Assembly: GCF_049445855.1 (NCBI RefSeq)
Contig: NZ_JBMSDV010000001.1
Location: 434,001-498,000 of the forward strand
Direction of reading: 5' to 3'
Length of the DNA stretch: 64,000 nucleotides
Source of the DNA: JAGOCV01 sp049445855
GTDB taxonomy: Bacteria; Pseudomonadota; Gammaproteobacteria; Burkholderiales; Burkholderiaceae_C
The notes beneath the pieces were generated by a model. The model made no database searches. It was not told the origin of the DNA and saw nothing but the letters and a program-made list of their open reading frames with translations. Each line of letters begins with the position of its first letter. Position 1 is the stretch's first letter. Shown piece by piece: positions 32,480-43,775 of this stretch. The position numbers were made by a program, and so were the translations under genes.

Positions 32480-33817
32480 ATGACCAACGGCCCCGCCCCC
32501 GGCGCCCTGCGCGCTTCATCCCGTCCCCGTATCGTCATCATCGGCTGCGGCTTCGGCGGCCTCGAAGCGGCCCGCGCGCTACGCCGCGCCGACGTGGACA
32601 TCACCCTCGTCGACCGCACCAACCACCACCTCTTCCAGCCGCTGCTCTACCAGGTGGCAACCGCCGGACTGTCTGCGCCGTCGATTGCCGCACCGATCCG
32701 CAACCTGTTCCGTGAGCAACGCAACGTGACCACCCTGCTCGACGAGGTGAAGCACATCGACCCGGCGAGCCGCACGCTCACCATGGCCAGCGGACACGCC
32801 ATCGCGTGGGACCACCTCATCGTGGCGGCGGGTGCCACGCACAGCTACTTCGGCAACGACGACTGGGCACGGCATGCCCCGGGCCTCAAGACGCTGGACG
32901 ATGCATTCGAGATCCGCCGGCGCGTGCTCATGGCTTTTGAAGCCGCCGAGCGCGAGACCGACCCCGCCAAGCGCGAGGCGCTGCTGACCTTCGTCGTCAT
33001 CGGTGGCGGGCCGACCGGTGTGGAAATGGCAGGCACCATGGCAGAGATCGCGCGCCACACCTTGCCCGGCGAGTTCCGGCGCATCGACCCGGCCAGCGCC
33101 CGCGTGCTGCTGGTGGAAGGCGGGACGCGCGTGCTGCAGGCCATGCCACCCGAACTGAGCACGCGCGCGCAAGAGCAGCTCACACGCCTGGGTGTCGACG
33201 TGCGCACCGGCGCTCGCGTGACCCGCATCGACGCGCGCGGCCTCGAAGTCGGCGGCGAAGGCATCGAGCCCTATCGCATCGACAGCGGCTGCGTGGTGTG
33301 GGCGGCCGGCGTGGCGGCATCGCCGCTGGGCCGCCAGCTCGCAGGCGCGGTGGGCCTGCAGACCGACCGCGCGGGCCGCGTGCCCGTCGAGCCGGACCTC
33401 AGCCTTGCGGGCCATCCGGACATCAGCGTGATCGGTGACCTGGCCGCCGCGAAGAGCCATGCGCCCGGCAAGGAGCCGACGCCGGTGCCCGGTGTGTCGC
33501 CCGGTGCCAAGCAGATGGGCCGCACGGCGGCGGCGAACATCCTGCGCCGGCTGGCCGGCCAGCCGACCCGCGCCTTTGTCTACCAGGACTACGGCAACCT
33601 CGCGACCATCGGCCGCAACTCTGCCGTGGTGGACCTGACCACGCCCGCTGGCCCCGTGCGATTCTCGGGCTACTTCGCGTGGCTGTTCTGGCTGTTCGCG
33701 CACGTGTACTTCCTGATCGGGTTCCGCAACCGGCTGGTGGTGCTGATCGACTGGGCCTGGGCCTACTGGACCTTTCACCGGCAGGCGCGCGTCGTGGCGC
33801 GGTCCGACGCGTCCTGA
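32480..33817 (+). CDS. ndh: Type II NADH:quinone oxidoreductase (NDH-2)
   Basis: A 445-residue single-subunit NADH dehydrogenase. The FAD site is IVIIGCGFGGLEAARAL, followed by HHLFQPLLYQVATAGL. The NADH site is FVVIGGGPTGVEMAGTMAE. The FAD-contacting VWAAGVAASPLG and VIGDLAA follow. Two amphipathic or hydrophobic C-terminal segments (YFAWLFWLFAHVYFLIGF) anchor it to the membrane. It feeds electrons to quinone without pumping protons. I start at the ATG at 32480. Confidence 0.93.
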   Translation: MTNGPAPGALRASSRPRIVIIGCGFGGLEAARALRRADVDITLVDRTNHHLFQPLLYQVATAGLSAPSIAAPIRNLFREQRNVTTLLDEVKHIDPASRTLTMASGHAIAWDHLIVAAGATHSYFGNDDWARHAPGLKTLDDAFEIRRRVLMAFEAAERETDPAKREALLTFVVIGGGPTGVEMAGTMAEIARHTLPGEFRRIDPASARVLLVEGGTRVLQAMPPELSTRAQEQLTRLGVDVRTGARVTRIDARGLEVGGEGIEPYRIDSGCVVWAAGVAASPLGRQLAGAVGLQTDRAGRVPVEPDLSLAGHPDISVIGDLAAAKSHAPGKEPTPVPGVSPGAKQMGRTAAANILRRLAGQPTRAFVYQDYGNLATIGRNSAVVDLTTPAGPVRFSGYFAWLFWLFAHVYFLIGFRNRLVVLIDWAWAYWTFHRQARVVARSDAS

Positions 33818-33858
33818 TTCACGCGGCTGCGCAGACCGGTTGCGAAAAGCAGCCTACT

Positions 33859-33877
33859 TTTACCGTCTCTTTACCGT
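33859..33877. promoter_or_regulatory. Tandem TTTACCGT repeats, possible response-regulator box
   Basis: Two TTTACCGT octamers start exactly 11 bases apart (33859 and 33870), one helical turn, as in OmpR/PhoB-family response-regulator sites. They lie about 50 bases before macA. No two-component genes are in the window, so the regulator is unknown. Confidence 0.4.
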
Positions 33878-33928
33878 TCCTTGCGAGCCCGTCATCGCCA
33901 TGGCGATGCCCTCGGGCAGACTGGTTTC

Positions 33929-35143
33929 ATGATGAAAAACAAAACCCTGCTCATCCGGTCCGCCGCCGGCGTGGTGCTTCTCCTGGCTGCCGTTGCCTTC
34001 ATCAAGTGGCAGTTCTTCCCGTCCACGCCGCCTCGCAACTTCATCACCGCGACCGCCGCGCGCGGCAACATAGAGGACACGGTGCTGGCCAGCGGCACGC
34101 TGCAGGCCTTCAAGCAGGTCAGCGTGGGCGCGCAGGTGTCGGGACAGATCAAGTCGCTGAAGGTCGCGCTCGGCGACAACGTGAAGCAGGGGCAGTTGCT
34201 GGCCGAGATCGATTCGGTCACGCAGCAGAACAATGTGCGCACCTCCGAAGCGGCGCTAGCCACCTCGCAGGCCAACCTGCGGGCCAAGCAGGCATCGCTC
34301 GCGCAGCTGGAACTCGCCTACAAGCGCCAGCAGGAATTGCGCAAGGCCGATGCAGGCTCGCAGGCCGACCTGGAGGCCGCCGAGTCCACCTGGCGCACGG
34401 CACTCGCCGATGTGGAAGCACTCAAGGCGCAGGTGCAGCAGTCATCCATTTCTGCGGAAACCGCGAAGGTGAACCTGGGCTACACGCGCATCGTCGCGCC
34501 CATGGACGGCCAGGTGGTCGCGCTCATCGTGCAGGAAGGCCAGACGGTGAACGCCAACCAGTCCACGCCGACCATCCTCAAGCTTGCCAAGGTGGACACG
34601 ATGACCATCAAGGCGCAGATTTCCGAAGCCGACGTGACGCGCGTGAAGCCGGGCCAGCGGGTGTACTTCACCATCCTCGGCGAGCCCGACCAGCGCCAGA
34701 GCGCGACGCTGCGCTCGGTGGAGCCTGCGCCGGATTCGATCGCGACCGAAACTTCTTCTTCGTCTTCCAGTTCGTCGAGCAGCAGTTCGTCCAGTGCGAC
34801 GGCCATCTACTACAACGGCCTGTTCGATGCGCCGAATCCGGACGGCAAACTGCGCATCTCGATGACGGCGCAGGTGTACATCGTGCGTGCCGAAGCACGC
34901 GACGCCATCACCATCCCCGCTGCGGCGCTGGGTGCGCGCAGCAACGACGGCAGCTACACCGTGCGCGTGGTGGATGCCGAGGGCAATGCCACGCCCCGCA
35001 AGGTGAAGGTGGGTATCAACAACAACGTCAACGCGCAGATCACCAAAGGCCTGGCCGAAGGCGACAAGGTCGTGCTGGGTGACGGCAGCGCGGCACCGTC
35101 GGCCAGCGGCCAGCAGATGCGCCGCCCGCCGATGCGGCTGTGA
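33929..35143 (+). CDS. macA: MacA-type periplasmic adaptor of an ABC efflux system
   Basis: A 404-residue membrane-fusion protein. It has one N-terminal membrane span (residues about 8-26), lipoyl and barrel halves (QVSGQIKSLKVALGDNVKQGQLLAEID and APMDGQVVALIVQEGQTV), and a coiled-coil hairpin (about 90-180). It joins MacB to an outer-membrane channel. An odd run of 14 serines (bases 34754-34795) interrupts the beta-barrel region before AIYYNGLF. macB follows after 10 bases and an OprM-type gene after that, forming a full tripartite pump. Start at the first of two adjacent ATGs. Confidence 0.93.
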   Translation: MMKNKTLLIRSAAGVVLLLAAVAFIKWQFFPSTPPRNFITATAARGNIEDTVLASGTLQAFKQVSVGAQVSGQIKSLKVALGDNVKQGQLLAEIDSVTQQNNVRTSEAALATSQANLRAKQASLAQLELAYKRQQELRKADAGSQADLEAAESTWRTALADVEALKAQVQQSSISAETAKVNLGYTRIVAPMDGQVVALIVQEGQTVNANQSTPTILKLAKVDTMTIKAQISEADVTRVKPGQRVYFTILGEPDQRQSATLRSVEPAPDSIATETSSSSSSSSSSSSSSATAIYYNGLFDAPNPDGKLRISMTAQVYIVRAEARDAITIPAAALGARSNDGSYTVRVVDAEGNATPRKVKVGINNNVNAQITKGLAEGDKVVLGDGSAAPSASGQQMRRPPMRL

Positions 35144-35153
35144 GGGGCGCGTC

Positions 35154-37187
<2,034 letters not shown>

Positions 37188-37206
37188 TGCCAAGGAGAAC
37201 CACGAC

Positions 37207-38631
37207 ATGACACGCCAGACGCCTTCGTCTTCCCCGCGATCTGCCATCGGCCTGCGCCTGGGCGCGCTTGCCATGGCGCTGGTGATGGCCGGCTGCACCA
37301 CGCTGCAAACGCCTTACACCCAACCCGCCGTGCAGACGCCCGCCCAATGGGAACAAGCCCGCACGGCCAACGGCGACGCTGCCAGCATCGACCGCTGGTG
37401 GCAGCAGTTCAACGACCCGGCGCTCACACTGCTGGTCGACACTGCGCTCGCCCGCAACAACGACCTTGCCGCCGCCACATCGCGCGTGCGCCAGGCACAA
37501 CTGCAGGCGGGACTGACAGGCACGGCGCTCAGCCCCACCGTGTCGGCCAGCGCGAGCAGCAGCGCGTCGCGCAGCCTGGACAGCAGCAATGCGCCCAGTT
37601 CACGCGGCAGCGGCCTGAGCGCATCTGTCAGTTACGAGGTCGACCTGTGGGGCAAGCTCGCCAGTTCGCGCAACGCTGCCGAATGGGAAGCCCGCGCCAG
37701 CGCGCAGGACCGAGAGAGCACCGCGCAAGCGCTGGTGGCCAGCACGGCCGGCCTCTACTGGCAACTGGCCTACCTGAACGAACGCTACGCGGGTGGCGAG
37801 CAAAGCCTGGCTTACGCACGACAGACGCTCGAACTCGTGCAGGCCCAGTACCGCGCGGGTGCCGTCTCTTCGCTCGAAGTGCGCGAAGCTCAGCAGACCG
37901 TGACCACGCAGCAGTCCACGCTGAGCCAGTTGCAGCAGCAGCGCGTGGAAACGCGCAACGCGCTCGCCATCCTGCTCGACGCGCCGCCCATCCAGCTCAC
38001 ATTGCAAGGCACGCTGAAGGCCGAGCCGCAGCAGTTGGACACGCAACCCTTGCCCGAAGTCGCCGCCGGTCTGCCCGCCGACCTGCTCGGCCGCCGCCCC
38101 GACCTGCGCGCCGCCGAACTGCGCCTGCGCACCACCCTCGCGAGTGGCGACGCCACGCGCGCGAGTTACTACCCCAGCCTCACGCTCACCGGCAGCCTGG
38201 GCACATCGAGTTCTTCGCTGCTGAATCTGTTGAGCAACCCTGTGGCCACGCTCGGCGCGGGCCTGGCCCTGCCCTTCCTGCGGCAGACCGAGATGAAGCT
38301 GTCGAACCAGTTGTCGCAGGCGCAGTACGAGGAAGCCGTCGTCACGTTCCGCCAGACGCTCTACCAGGCGTTTGCAGACGTGGAGAACGCGCTGTCCTCA
38401 CGCAAGCAACTCGCCGAACAGGGCGCACTGCTCACGCAGCGGCTCGAAGCCGCGCGCGAGGTGGAACGCCTGTATGAAGTGCGCTACCGCGCCGGTGCCG
38501 CTCCGCTGCGCACCTGGCTCGATGCACAGGAAAGCCGTCGCGCCGCCGAACTCGCGCTCAGTGAGAACCGGCTGAGCCAGTACAACGCGCTGGCGACGCT
38601 GTACAAGGCGCTCGGCGGCGGGGCCCTGTAA
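37207..38631 (+). CDS. Outer-membrane efflux lipoprotein (NodT/OprM family)
   Basis: A 474-residue TolC-superfamily channel. The signal ends with the lipobox VMAGC, so it is lipid-anchored in the outer membrane. The body has the two repeated coiled-coil/beta units of the family (RVRQAQLQAGLTGTALSPTV and AGLPADLLGRRPDLRAAELRL). It is the third gene of the mac operon and very likely the exit duct for MacAB. It is named by family, since NodT, OprM and CmeC types are not easily separated. Confidence 0.93.
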   Translation: MTRQTPSSSPRSAIGLRLGALAMALVMAGCTTLQTPYTQPAVQTPAQWEQARTANGDAASIDRWWQQFNDPALTLLVDTALARNNDLAAATSRVRQAQLQAGLTGTALSPTVSASASSSASRSLDSSNAPSSRGSGLSASVSYEVDLWGKLASSRNAAEWEARASAQDRESTAQALVASTAGLYWQLAYLNERYAGGEQSLAYARQTLELVQAQYRAGAVSSLEVREAQQTVTTQQSTLSQLQQQRVETRNALAILLDAPPIQLTLQGTLKAEPQQLDTQPLPEVAAGLPADLLGRRPDLRAAELRLRTTLASGDATRASYYPSLTLTGSLGTSSSSLLNLLSNPVATLGAGLALPFLRQTEMKLSNQLSQAQYEEAVVTFRQTLYQAFADVENALSSRKQLAEQGALLTQRLEAAREVERLYEVRYRAGAAPLRTWLDAQESRRAAELALSENRLSQYNALATLYKALGGGAL

Positions 38632-38662
38632 GTCTCGTCACTACAAATCGATCAAAAGTCTT

Positions 38663-39637
38663 TCATGCAGCAGCAACGGTGGCGCACCGGGCATCACAAT
38701 GCTCACTCTTGGACTTCCAGTACTCGTAAACCTGGATGGCGGCCGCCAGATCCTCCAGGGCAGTGCCGACCGATTTGAAGACCGTTCTTCTGTTCACGCC
38801 CTGGCGCGCGAGGACAGATCCGCGGCAGAGTTCAGCCAGGGTTCCCGCGACATCTTTGGGTGAAAAGACACCGTTGGCAATCGGTCGCAGAAGCTCTCCA
38901 CTTTTTTCAAGTGCCTCAGCGGTGTCAACAAAAATCTCCGCTCCGACGAAAGCGTCGTCGTCCGCTTCTCTCATCTCGGGAGTGAAACTACCGATCAGAT
39001 CCAGATGAGCATCGAGGGCCAGCCACTTTCCTTTAACCACAGGTCGTGTGGCAAGGGTCGCGCAGCTGACGACATCGGCCATTCCCACCAGCGATTCGAG
39101 GTCCGGGGACGAGTGCGCGCGAAGCCCGCCATCGTTCAATTCCTCAACCAGATTCTTCGCAGCCGCCTGGTTGCGATCCCACACAAGCACCTCTTGTATA
39201 TCCAGCACAGCGCGATATGCAGAAGGGAGCAGAGTTCCGACACGACCCGCTCCTACAACCAACAGCTTCTTCGACTGCCTGAGAGCGACATAGGACGCTG
39301 CAAGCGCTGACGCCGCGGCGGTTCGCCGCGATGTCACCACGTTTCCATCCATTTGCGCCAGCAACTCTCCCGTACGCGCACTGAACAATGTGTAGGCAGA
39401 AAACAAACCCGGCAAACCGCGTGAACTGTTCTGTGGAAATATGTTGACGGTCTTGATGCCGAAGTAGTCCTCCGTCCAGGCAGGCATAATTAGGGCCGTG
39501 CCTTTGGGCTCCGCTTGAATTTCATGGACATGACGTGGTGGTACCACGCAGCCACGGATGAACATGGTCTTGAGGGACTCGATCAGGATCGGGAATTCCA
39601 AGGCTTCTTGCGTTGCAGTTTTGTCGATTACAAGCAT
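38663..39637 (-). CDS. Ornithine cyclodeaminase / mu-crystallin family protein
   Basis: A 324-residue NAD(P)-binding enzyme. VVPPRHVHEI and GIKTVNIFPQNSSRGLPG hold the substrate region (Lys of the KxVN block), and LLVVGAGRVGTLL the Rossmann motif. The family includes ornithine cyclodeaminase, alanine dehydrogenase and ketimine reductases. Here it is last of a - strand run after a PhzF-like gene and polar-amino-acid transporter genes, suggesting work on an imported amino acid. Start at the ATG at 39637; a TTG 12 bases upstream is an alternative. The base composition is less GC-rich than in neighbouring regions. Confidence 0.87.
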   Translation of the reverse strand: MLVIDKTATQEALEFPILIESLKTMFIRGCVVPPRHVHEIQAEPKGTALIMPAWTEDYFGIKTVNIFPQNSSRGLPGLFSAYTLFSARTGELLAQMDGNVVTSRRTAAASALAASYVALRQSKKLLVVGAGRVGTLLPSAYRAVLDIQEVLVWDRNQAAAKNLVEELNDGGLRAHSSPDLESLVGMADVVSCATLATRPVVKGKWLALDAHLDLIGSFTPEMREADDDAFVGAEIFVDTAEALEKSGELLRPIANGVFSPKDVAGTLAELCRGSVLARQGVNRRTVFKSVGTALEDLAAAIQVYEYWKSKSEHCDARCATVAAA

Positions 39638-39650
39638 CCGGATACTCAAG

Positions 39651-40451
39651 TTAGAAGGTGACGACCGATACACGCAAAAGACTGGCTTGCGAACCAATGA
39701 TCACCGACGTGTCAGTCACTTCGCACGTCAGATCACCGCCCGCGGGAGATGCCTGATGTGCAGTCAAGGTCGTTTTGTTCAGGCGCTGTGACCAGTACGG
39801 AGCGATGGCGCAATGCGCAGACCCGGTCACCGGATCTTCATCGACACCCAGTCCGAACGAAGGACAGAAGAATCGTGAGACGCAGTCGAAACTTTCACCC
39901 GGGGACGTTGCGATGAAGCCGCGACGGCCCAGCTTGAGGAGCTTGGCCATATCGGGTTCGAGTTGCCGCACTTGCTGTTCGTCGTCGAAAACGGCGAGTA
40001 GATCGCGTCCGGCATCACGCAACTCCGCAGGTACTGCGCGAAGCGCTTCATTCAGCAAGGGCTGGGAAGCGACGATGTGCGAATCCCACCGCGGCAAAGC
40101 GAGATAGAACATGTCTCCGCGCTTCTCCACGCGTACCGCACCACCCGGCGTGTCAAAGGTGAACTCCGGCAACTGCGAATTGCGCTCGGACACCGCGAAA
40201 GATGCAGCGAGCGTTCCATGACCGCACATGGACTGCACGAAAAGGCCCGTCCGCGAGAGCCAGCGGAGTTCGAGGCGGTCTTGTACCTGGACAATGCACG
40301 CTGTGATAGGCAAGGCGATGGTTTTCGCGATTGTCGAGAGCGTCTCGTCGGAAGGCCACTCGTCGAGCCAGACGACACCAGCCGGGTTGCCCTGCCCAGG
40401 AATGCCGGTGAAAGCGGAGACGTGCAGATAGTCGAGTTTCATTTTCTTCAT
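39651..40451 (-). CDS. PhzF-family isomerase/epimerase
   Basis: A 266-residue protein of the diaminopimelate-epimerase-like fold. AFTGIPGQGNPAGVVW at the N-terminus, RWLSRTGLFVQSMCGHGTLAA and the late GVDEDPVTGSAHCAIAPYW are family signatures; the catalytic Glu of the usual PAGE block falls in the N-terminal section. The ATG overlaps the stop of the permease gene by 4 bases (ATGA), and the ornithine-cyclodeaminase-like gene follows 13 bases later. Most family members have unknown reactions; context points to an amino acid. Confidence 0.88.
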   Translation of the reverse strand: MKKMKLDYLHVSAFTGIPGQGNPAGVVWLDEWPSDETLSTIAKTIALPITACIVQVQDRLELRWLSRTGLFVQSMCGHGTLAASFAVSERNSQLPEFTFDTPGGAVRVEKRGDMFYLALPRWDSHIVASQPLLNEALRAVPAELRDAGRDLLAVFDDEQQVRQLEPDMAKLLKLGRRGFIATSPGESFDCVSRFFCPSFGLGVDEDPVTGSAHCAIAPYWSQRLNKTTLTAHQASPAGGDLTCEVTDTSVIIGSQASLLRVSVVTF

Positions 40452-41491
40452 CCCCGGGATTGACGTAGGTTCTTCTCGACCCGATGGCCGAGCCAGCCAA
40501 CCGCGCTGGCGCACGTGAAATAGCACATCGCAACGACTAGGTAGACCTCGAGATAGGCATTGGTCCAGTCGGCATTGCCGTAGGCGGCCTGTGACGCTGC
40601 CGTGAAATCGAAGAACCCGATGATGGCGACGATGGAAGTTTCCTTGAACGTCGCGACCAGCAGGTTCACCGTGGCGGGCAATCCGTTCGTCAACCCCTGT
40701 GGCAACAGGACGAGCCTCAGGCGAAGGTAAGGGGAAAGGGCCAGAGCTTTTGCGGCATCTTCCTGCGTTCTCGGTATGGACTGCAGCCCAGCCCTGACGA
40801 TTTCAGACTGATAGCAGCCATAGACAAACGCGAAGGCCAGCGTGACCCGCCAGAGCTTGTCACCGGTGAGCCACTCGGGCGCCACCATCGGGACCAGCAC
40901 GCCGACGGTGAAGAGCACCATCACCATGGGCAAGGTCCTCATCGTATCGACGACGAAAGCAGTGACACCGGACACCGCCCGGCTGCGATGTCGGCGCAGC
41001 AGCGCGAGAGCGACGCCGATCGGAAAGCCCAGCACGACACCAAACACATAGAGGAAGATCGTCAAGGCGAACCCACCCCATTTGTCGGTGGGCACGTAGG
41101 GCATGACACTCGGTACGCCGCCTCGCAGCAGAGCGTAGATCAGGCCAGCGGTACACAGGAACAACAAGCCGACGGTTCGCATGTGCCACAGACGCGGCCA
41201 TGCAGTGAGGCCGATGGCCCCCAGCGCTGCAACGCATGCCAGCGCAGCTCGCCATTGCTCTTCGATCGGATAGAGCCCGAAGAACAGCAGGTGATATCTG
41301 GCGCGGATCACAGCCCAGCATGCGCCGTCCGGATTGCATTGGGAAGCCGAAGTGACGGACCACGATGCGTTCACGACACCCCACTGGATGAGATTCCACG
41401 CCACCCACGCCAGCAGCATCACCGCAGCAACGGTGCCAATCCGCAAGTGTTTTCCGAGCGCAGTCATTGCGCGCGATTCAATGGGTGCCAT
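40448..41491 (-). CDS. Polar amino-acid ABC transporter permease (AapM-like)
   Basis: A 347-residue inner-membrane protein with several hydrophobic spans and the EAA loop of HisM-type permeases (SEIVRAGLQSIPRTQEDAAKAL). Start at the ATG at 41491, overlapping the previous permease by 14 bases. It pairs with the AapQ-like gene upstream. Long N-terminal extensions before the core are normal for Aap-type permeases. The substrate is a polar amino acid, otherwise undefined. Confidence 0.9.
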   Translation of the reverse strand: MAPIESRAMTALGKHLRIGTVAAVMLLAWVAWNLIQWGVVNASWSVTSASQCNPDGACWAVIRARYHLLFFGLYPIEEQWRAALACVAALGAIGLTAWPRLWHMRTVGLLFLCTAGLIYALLRGGVPSVMPYVPTDKWGGFALTIFLYVFGVVLGFPIGVALALLRRHRSRAVSGVTAFVVDTMRTLPMVMVLFTVGVLVPMVAPEWLTGDKLWRVTLAFAFVYGCYQSEIVRAGLQSIPRTQEDAAKALALSPYLRLRLVLLPQGLTNGLPATVNLLVATFKETSIVAIIGFFDFTAASQAAYGNADWTNAYLEVYLVVAMCYFTCASAVGWLGHRVEKNLRQSRG

Positions 41492-42563
41492 GACCGGGAA
41501 TCTCGACAAGTTTGTTCAGCGTGTTGGCCGCAGAAACCAATGCCTGGTTCAGGAGCACGAAACATGCAGTCATGAAGCAAAGCAGGCTGACCGTGTAGCC
41601 TGACTGGTTGATCGACATCAGCGTCACGGCAAAGATGTCTGTAAAGCCGACGGCCAGCCCGATCGATGTCGCCTTCAGCAACACGGTGTACTGACTGCCC
41701 AGCGGAAGGATGATGGCGCGCATCGCGAGTGGTGCCCGCACCTTGAGCTCGACGACCCAACCCGGCAGCGACAGCGACCTTGCAGCTTCGATGACACCCT
41801 TGGGTACTGTGGCGAACCCGCCGCGAATGATTTCACCGATGTAGGCAGACCCGAACATCGTGAGCGCGATCAGCACGGCGATGAGTTCAGTCGGCATGTG
41901 AATGCCTCCTTTGAAGTTGAAGCCCGCGAGCTCAGGGACTGTGAAGAAGTCACGACCGTCCATCCACAGATACGCGCCTGTCGAGCACAGGAGTGAAGCC
42001 GCGGCCAACGACAGGCGCCATCGCTGCGGAGTCTTCAGGGAAAGTCGCTTGCCGGCGCGTCCGATTACCAGCGTGAGCCCCATCAGGCAGACCGTGAAAA
42101 TGATGCCGGCAGGCGTGAGGAATGGGACGCTGACGCCACGGTTGCTGGCGACGATGCCCGCGAAAGACAGCGCCTGGCGCGGGCCCGGAAGATGCGTGAC
42201 AACCGAGAACCAGAACATGGCCTGCAGGATCAGCGGCATGTTCCGGAACAACTGGATATATGCACGCGCAAACCCGGCCCAGACCGGCGAACCCGAGATG
42301 ACCAGCAAGGCCATGGCCGCGCCGAGAATCGTCGCTGTGGCAATCGAAACAAGACCGAGTACCAACGTGTTCAGCAAGGCGACCCAGAGCGTCCAGCCAT
42401 AGCTGTCACTGGGTTCCTGCGGCAGGACCGAGAAGCCCAACTGCCAGGAGGTCGGGCTCCCGAGAAATCCGAGGAGCCCACTCCACCAGGCAGCCACAAC
42501 GGCAGCAATGACGAGAAGGACGAGGGCGCTGCCTGTTGTGAGGCGCGGCTTCCACAAGCGCAT
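41478..42563 (-). CDS. Polar amino-acid ABC transporter permease (AapQ-like)
   Basis: A 361-residue permease with about eight hydrophobic segments and an EAA-type loop (GEIIRGGFATVPKGVIEAARSL). Long insertions between the second and third spans are typical of the AapQ class. It lies 25 bases after the binding-protein gene and overlaps the second permease by 14 bases, forming a J-Q-M order; the ATPase gene is on the other strand, past the XRE regulator. Confidence 0.9.
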   Translation of the reverse strand: MRLWKPRLTTGSALVLLVIAAVVAAWWSGLLGFLGSPTSWQLGFSVLPQEPSDSYGWTLWVALLNTLVLGLVSIATATILGAAMALLVISGSPVWAGFARAYIQLFRNMPLILQAMFWFSVVTHLPGPRQALSFAGIVASNRGVSVPFLTPAGIIFTVCLMGLTLVIGRAGKRLSLKTPQRWRLSLAAASLLCSTGAYLWMDGRDFFTVPELAGFNFKGGIHMPTELIAVLIALTMFGSAYIGEIIRGGFATVPKGVIEAARSLSLPGWVVELKVRAPLAMRAIILPLGSQYTVLLKATSIGLAVGFTDIFAVTLMSINQSGYTVSLLCFMTACFVLLNQALVSAANTLNKLVEIPGHGTH

Positions 42564-42588
42564 ACGGGATATCCAGCGTCGGAATGAA

Positions 42589-43659
42589 TCAGTCGAAAAC
42601 CGGACCGTAGATCAGACCGCCGCTTTTCCAGAGCCGGTTGGCGCCACGCTCGATCTTATAGGGGGAACCGACGCCCAGTTCCTGCTCATAGATCTGGCCG
42701 TAGCTGCCGACCTTCTTGATCACGTCATAAGCCCAGGTGTCCGGCAGGCCCAGCTCGGCGCCGATGCCCTTGTGGATGCCAAGAAGTTTTGCAACCGCCG
42801 GATTGGTCGATGGGTTCGCTGCCGCCTGCGCACGGATCGAGTCGACGTTCGCGCTGGTGATGCCGAGTTCCTCGGCGCGGATCATCGCGGCGATCACCCA
42901 ATTCACCACGGTGCGGAATTTTTTGTCGTCCTCCCGCAACGCTGCGGCGATCGGCTCCATCGTGAGCGTGATGGGAAGGATTGTCTGCGTGGCAGGGTCC
43001 TTGACCTTCTGGGTGCGGGTCACAGCCAGACTCGGACCCCAGCCGGCCAGCGCGTCGCAGCGACCCGCGAAATAGGCGGCCTGCAACTCCTCCGACTTCT
43101 CGTATGTGACGACCTGGAACTTTACTTTCTCGGAGGCCATATAGTCCGCGAGCACGGGCTCGATGCTGGTGCCCGATGCGGTACACACTGTCGCGCCGCC
43201 GAGTTCCTTGCCGGAACGGATTTTCGACACCGTCGGCACCATGAACTGGAAGCCGCCTACGAAGTACGGAATGCTGAAGTCGATCTTTTGCTTGGTGTCG
43301 CGTGAAAGCGTCCAGCCGGTGGCCTTGAAGACGATGTCCACATCACCTGAGATCAGCGACGGAAAGCGCTGGGCCCAGCTAAGGGGAACGTAGGTGACCT
43401 TGTCAGCAGAGCCGAGCACCGCCGCTGCCACAGCCTTGCAGAACTGGATATCGAAGCCCTTCCATTGCCCCTTGTCGTCCACTTCGAAAAAGCCGGGAAA
43501 ACTTCCGTTGTGAGCGCTGCAGCGTAGCGTGCCCCGGTCCTTGATGATGTCCAAGGCACTTTTGCCTTGCGCCTGAGCGCCTGATACAACGGCCAATGCG
43601 CCAGCTACAAACGCCACATTGCGAAGGGTGCGGCGCGCGAGGATGGAAATGTGTGACAT
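42589..43659 (-). CDS. Amino-acid ABC transporter substrate-binding protein (AapJ-like)
   Basis: A 356-residue periplasmic receptor. I start at the ATG at 43659 with GGAGAG just upstream. It has a signal peptide ending near GAQAQ, then CSAHNGSFPGFFEVDDKGQWKGFD and FCKAVAAAVLG, and ATGWTLSRDT, as in the general L-amino-acid receptor AapJ. It is the first gene of the - strand import operon, divergent from the XRE-cupin regulator with a 116-base interval holding a palindromic operator. Confidence 0.92.
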   Translation of the reverse strand: MSHISILARRTLRNVAFVAGALAVVSGAQAQGKSALDIIKDRGTLRCSAHNGSFPGFFEVDDKGQWKGFDIQFCKAVAAAVLGSADKVTYVPLSWAQRFPSLISGDVDIVFKATGWTLSRDTKQKIDFSIPYFVGGFQFMVPTVSKIRSGKELGGATVCTASGTSIEPVLADYMASEKVKFQVVTYEKSEELQAAYFAGRCDALAGWGPSLAVTRTQKVKDPATQTILPITLTMEPIAAALREDDKKFRTVVNWVIAAMIRAEELGITSANVDSIRAQAAANPSTNPAVAKLLGIHKGIGAELGLPDTWAYDVIKKVGSYGQIYEQELGVGSPYKIERGANRLWKSGGLIYGPVFD

Positions 43660-43736
43660 GAAGCTCTCCGTTTCCGCCGCCAGCACACTTTGCGCGGGCT
43701 TCCATGCAGGAAAACGAGTGTATGATACGACACATA

Positions 43737-43752
43737 ATTTCCAATTGGAAAT
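43737..43752. promoter_or_regulatory. 16-base perfect palindrome in the divergent amino-acid cluster promoter
   Basis: ATTTCCAATTGGAAAT is a perfect dyad in an AT-rich 116-base interval between the binding-protein gene and the XRE-cupin gene, 24 bases before the regulator start. It is well placed to bind the regulator itself and control both directions. The interval also holds GTGTATGATACGACACA, a possible promoter. Confidence 0.6.
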
Positions 43753-43775
43753 AAATTTCTAAAAGGATTCAACAA

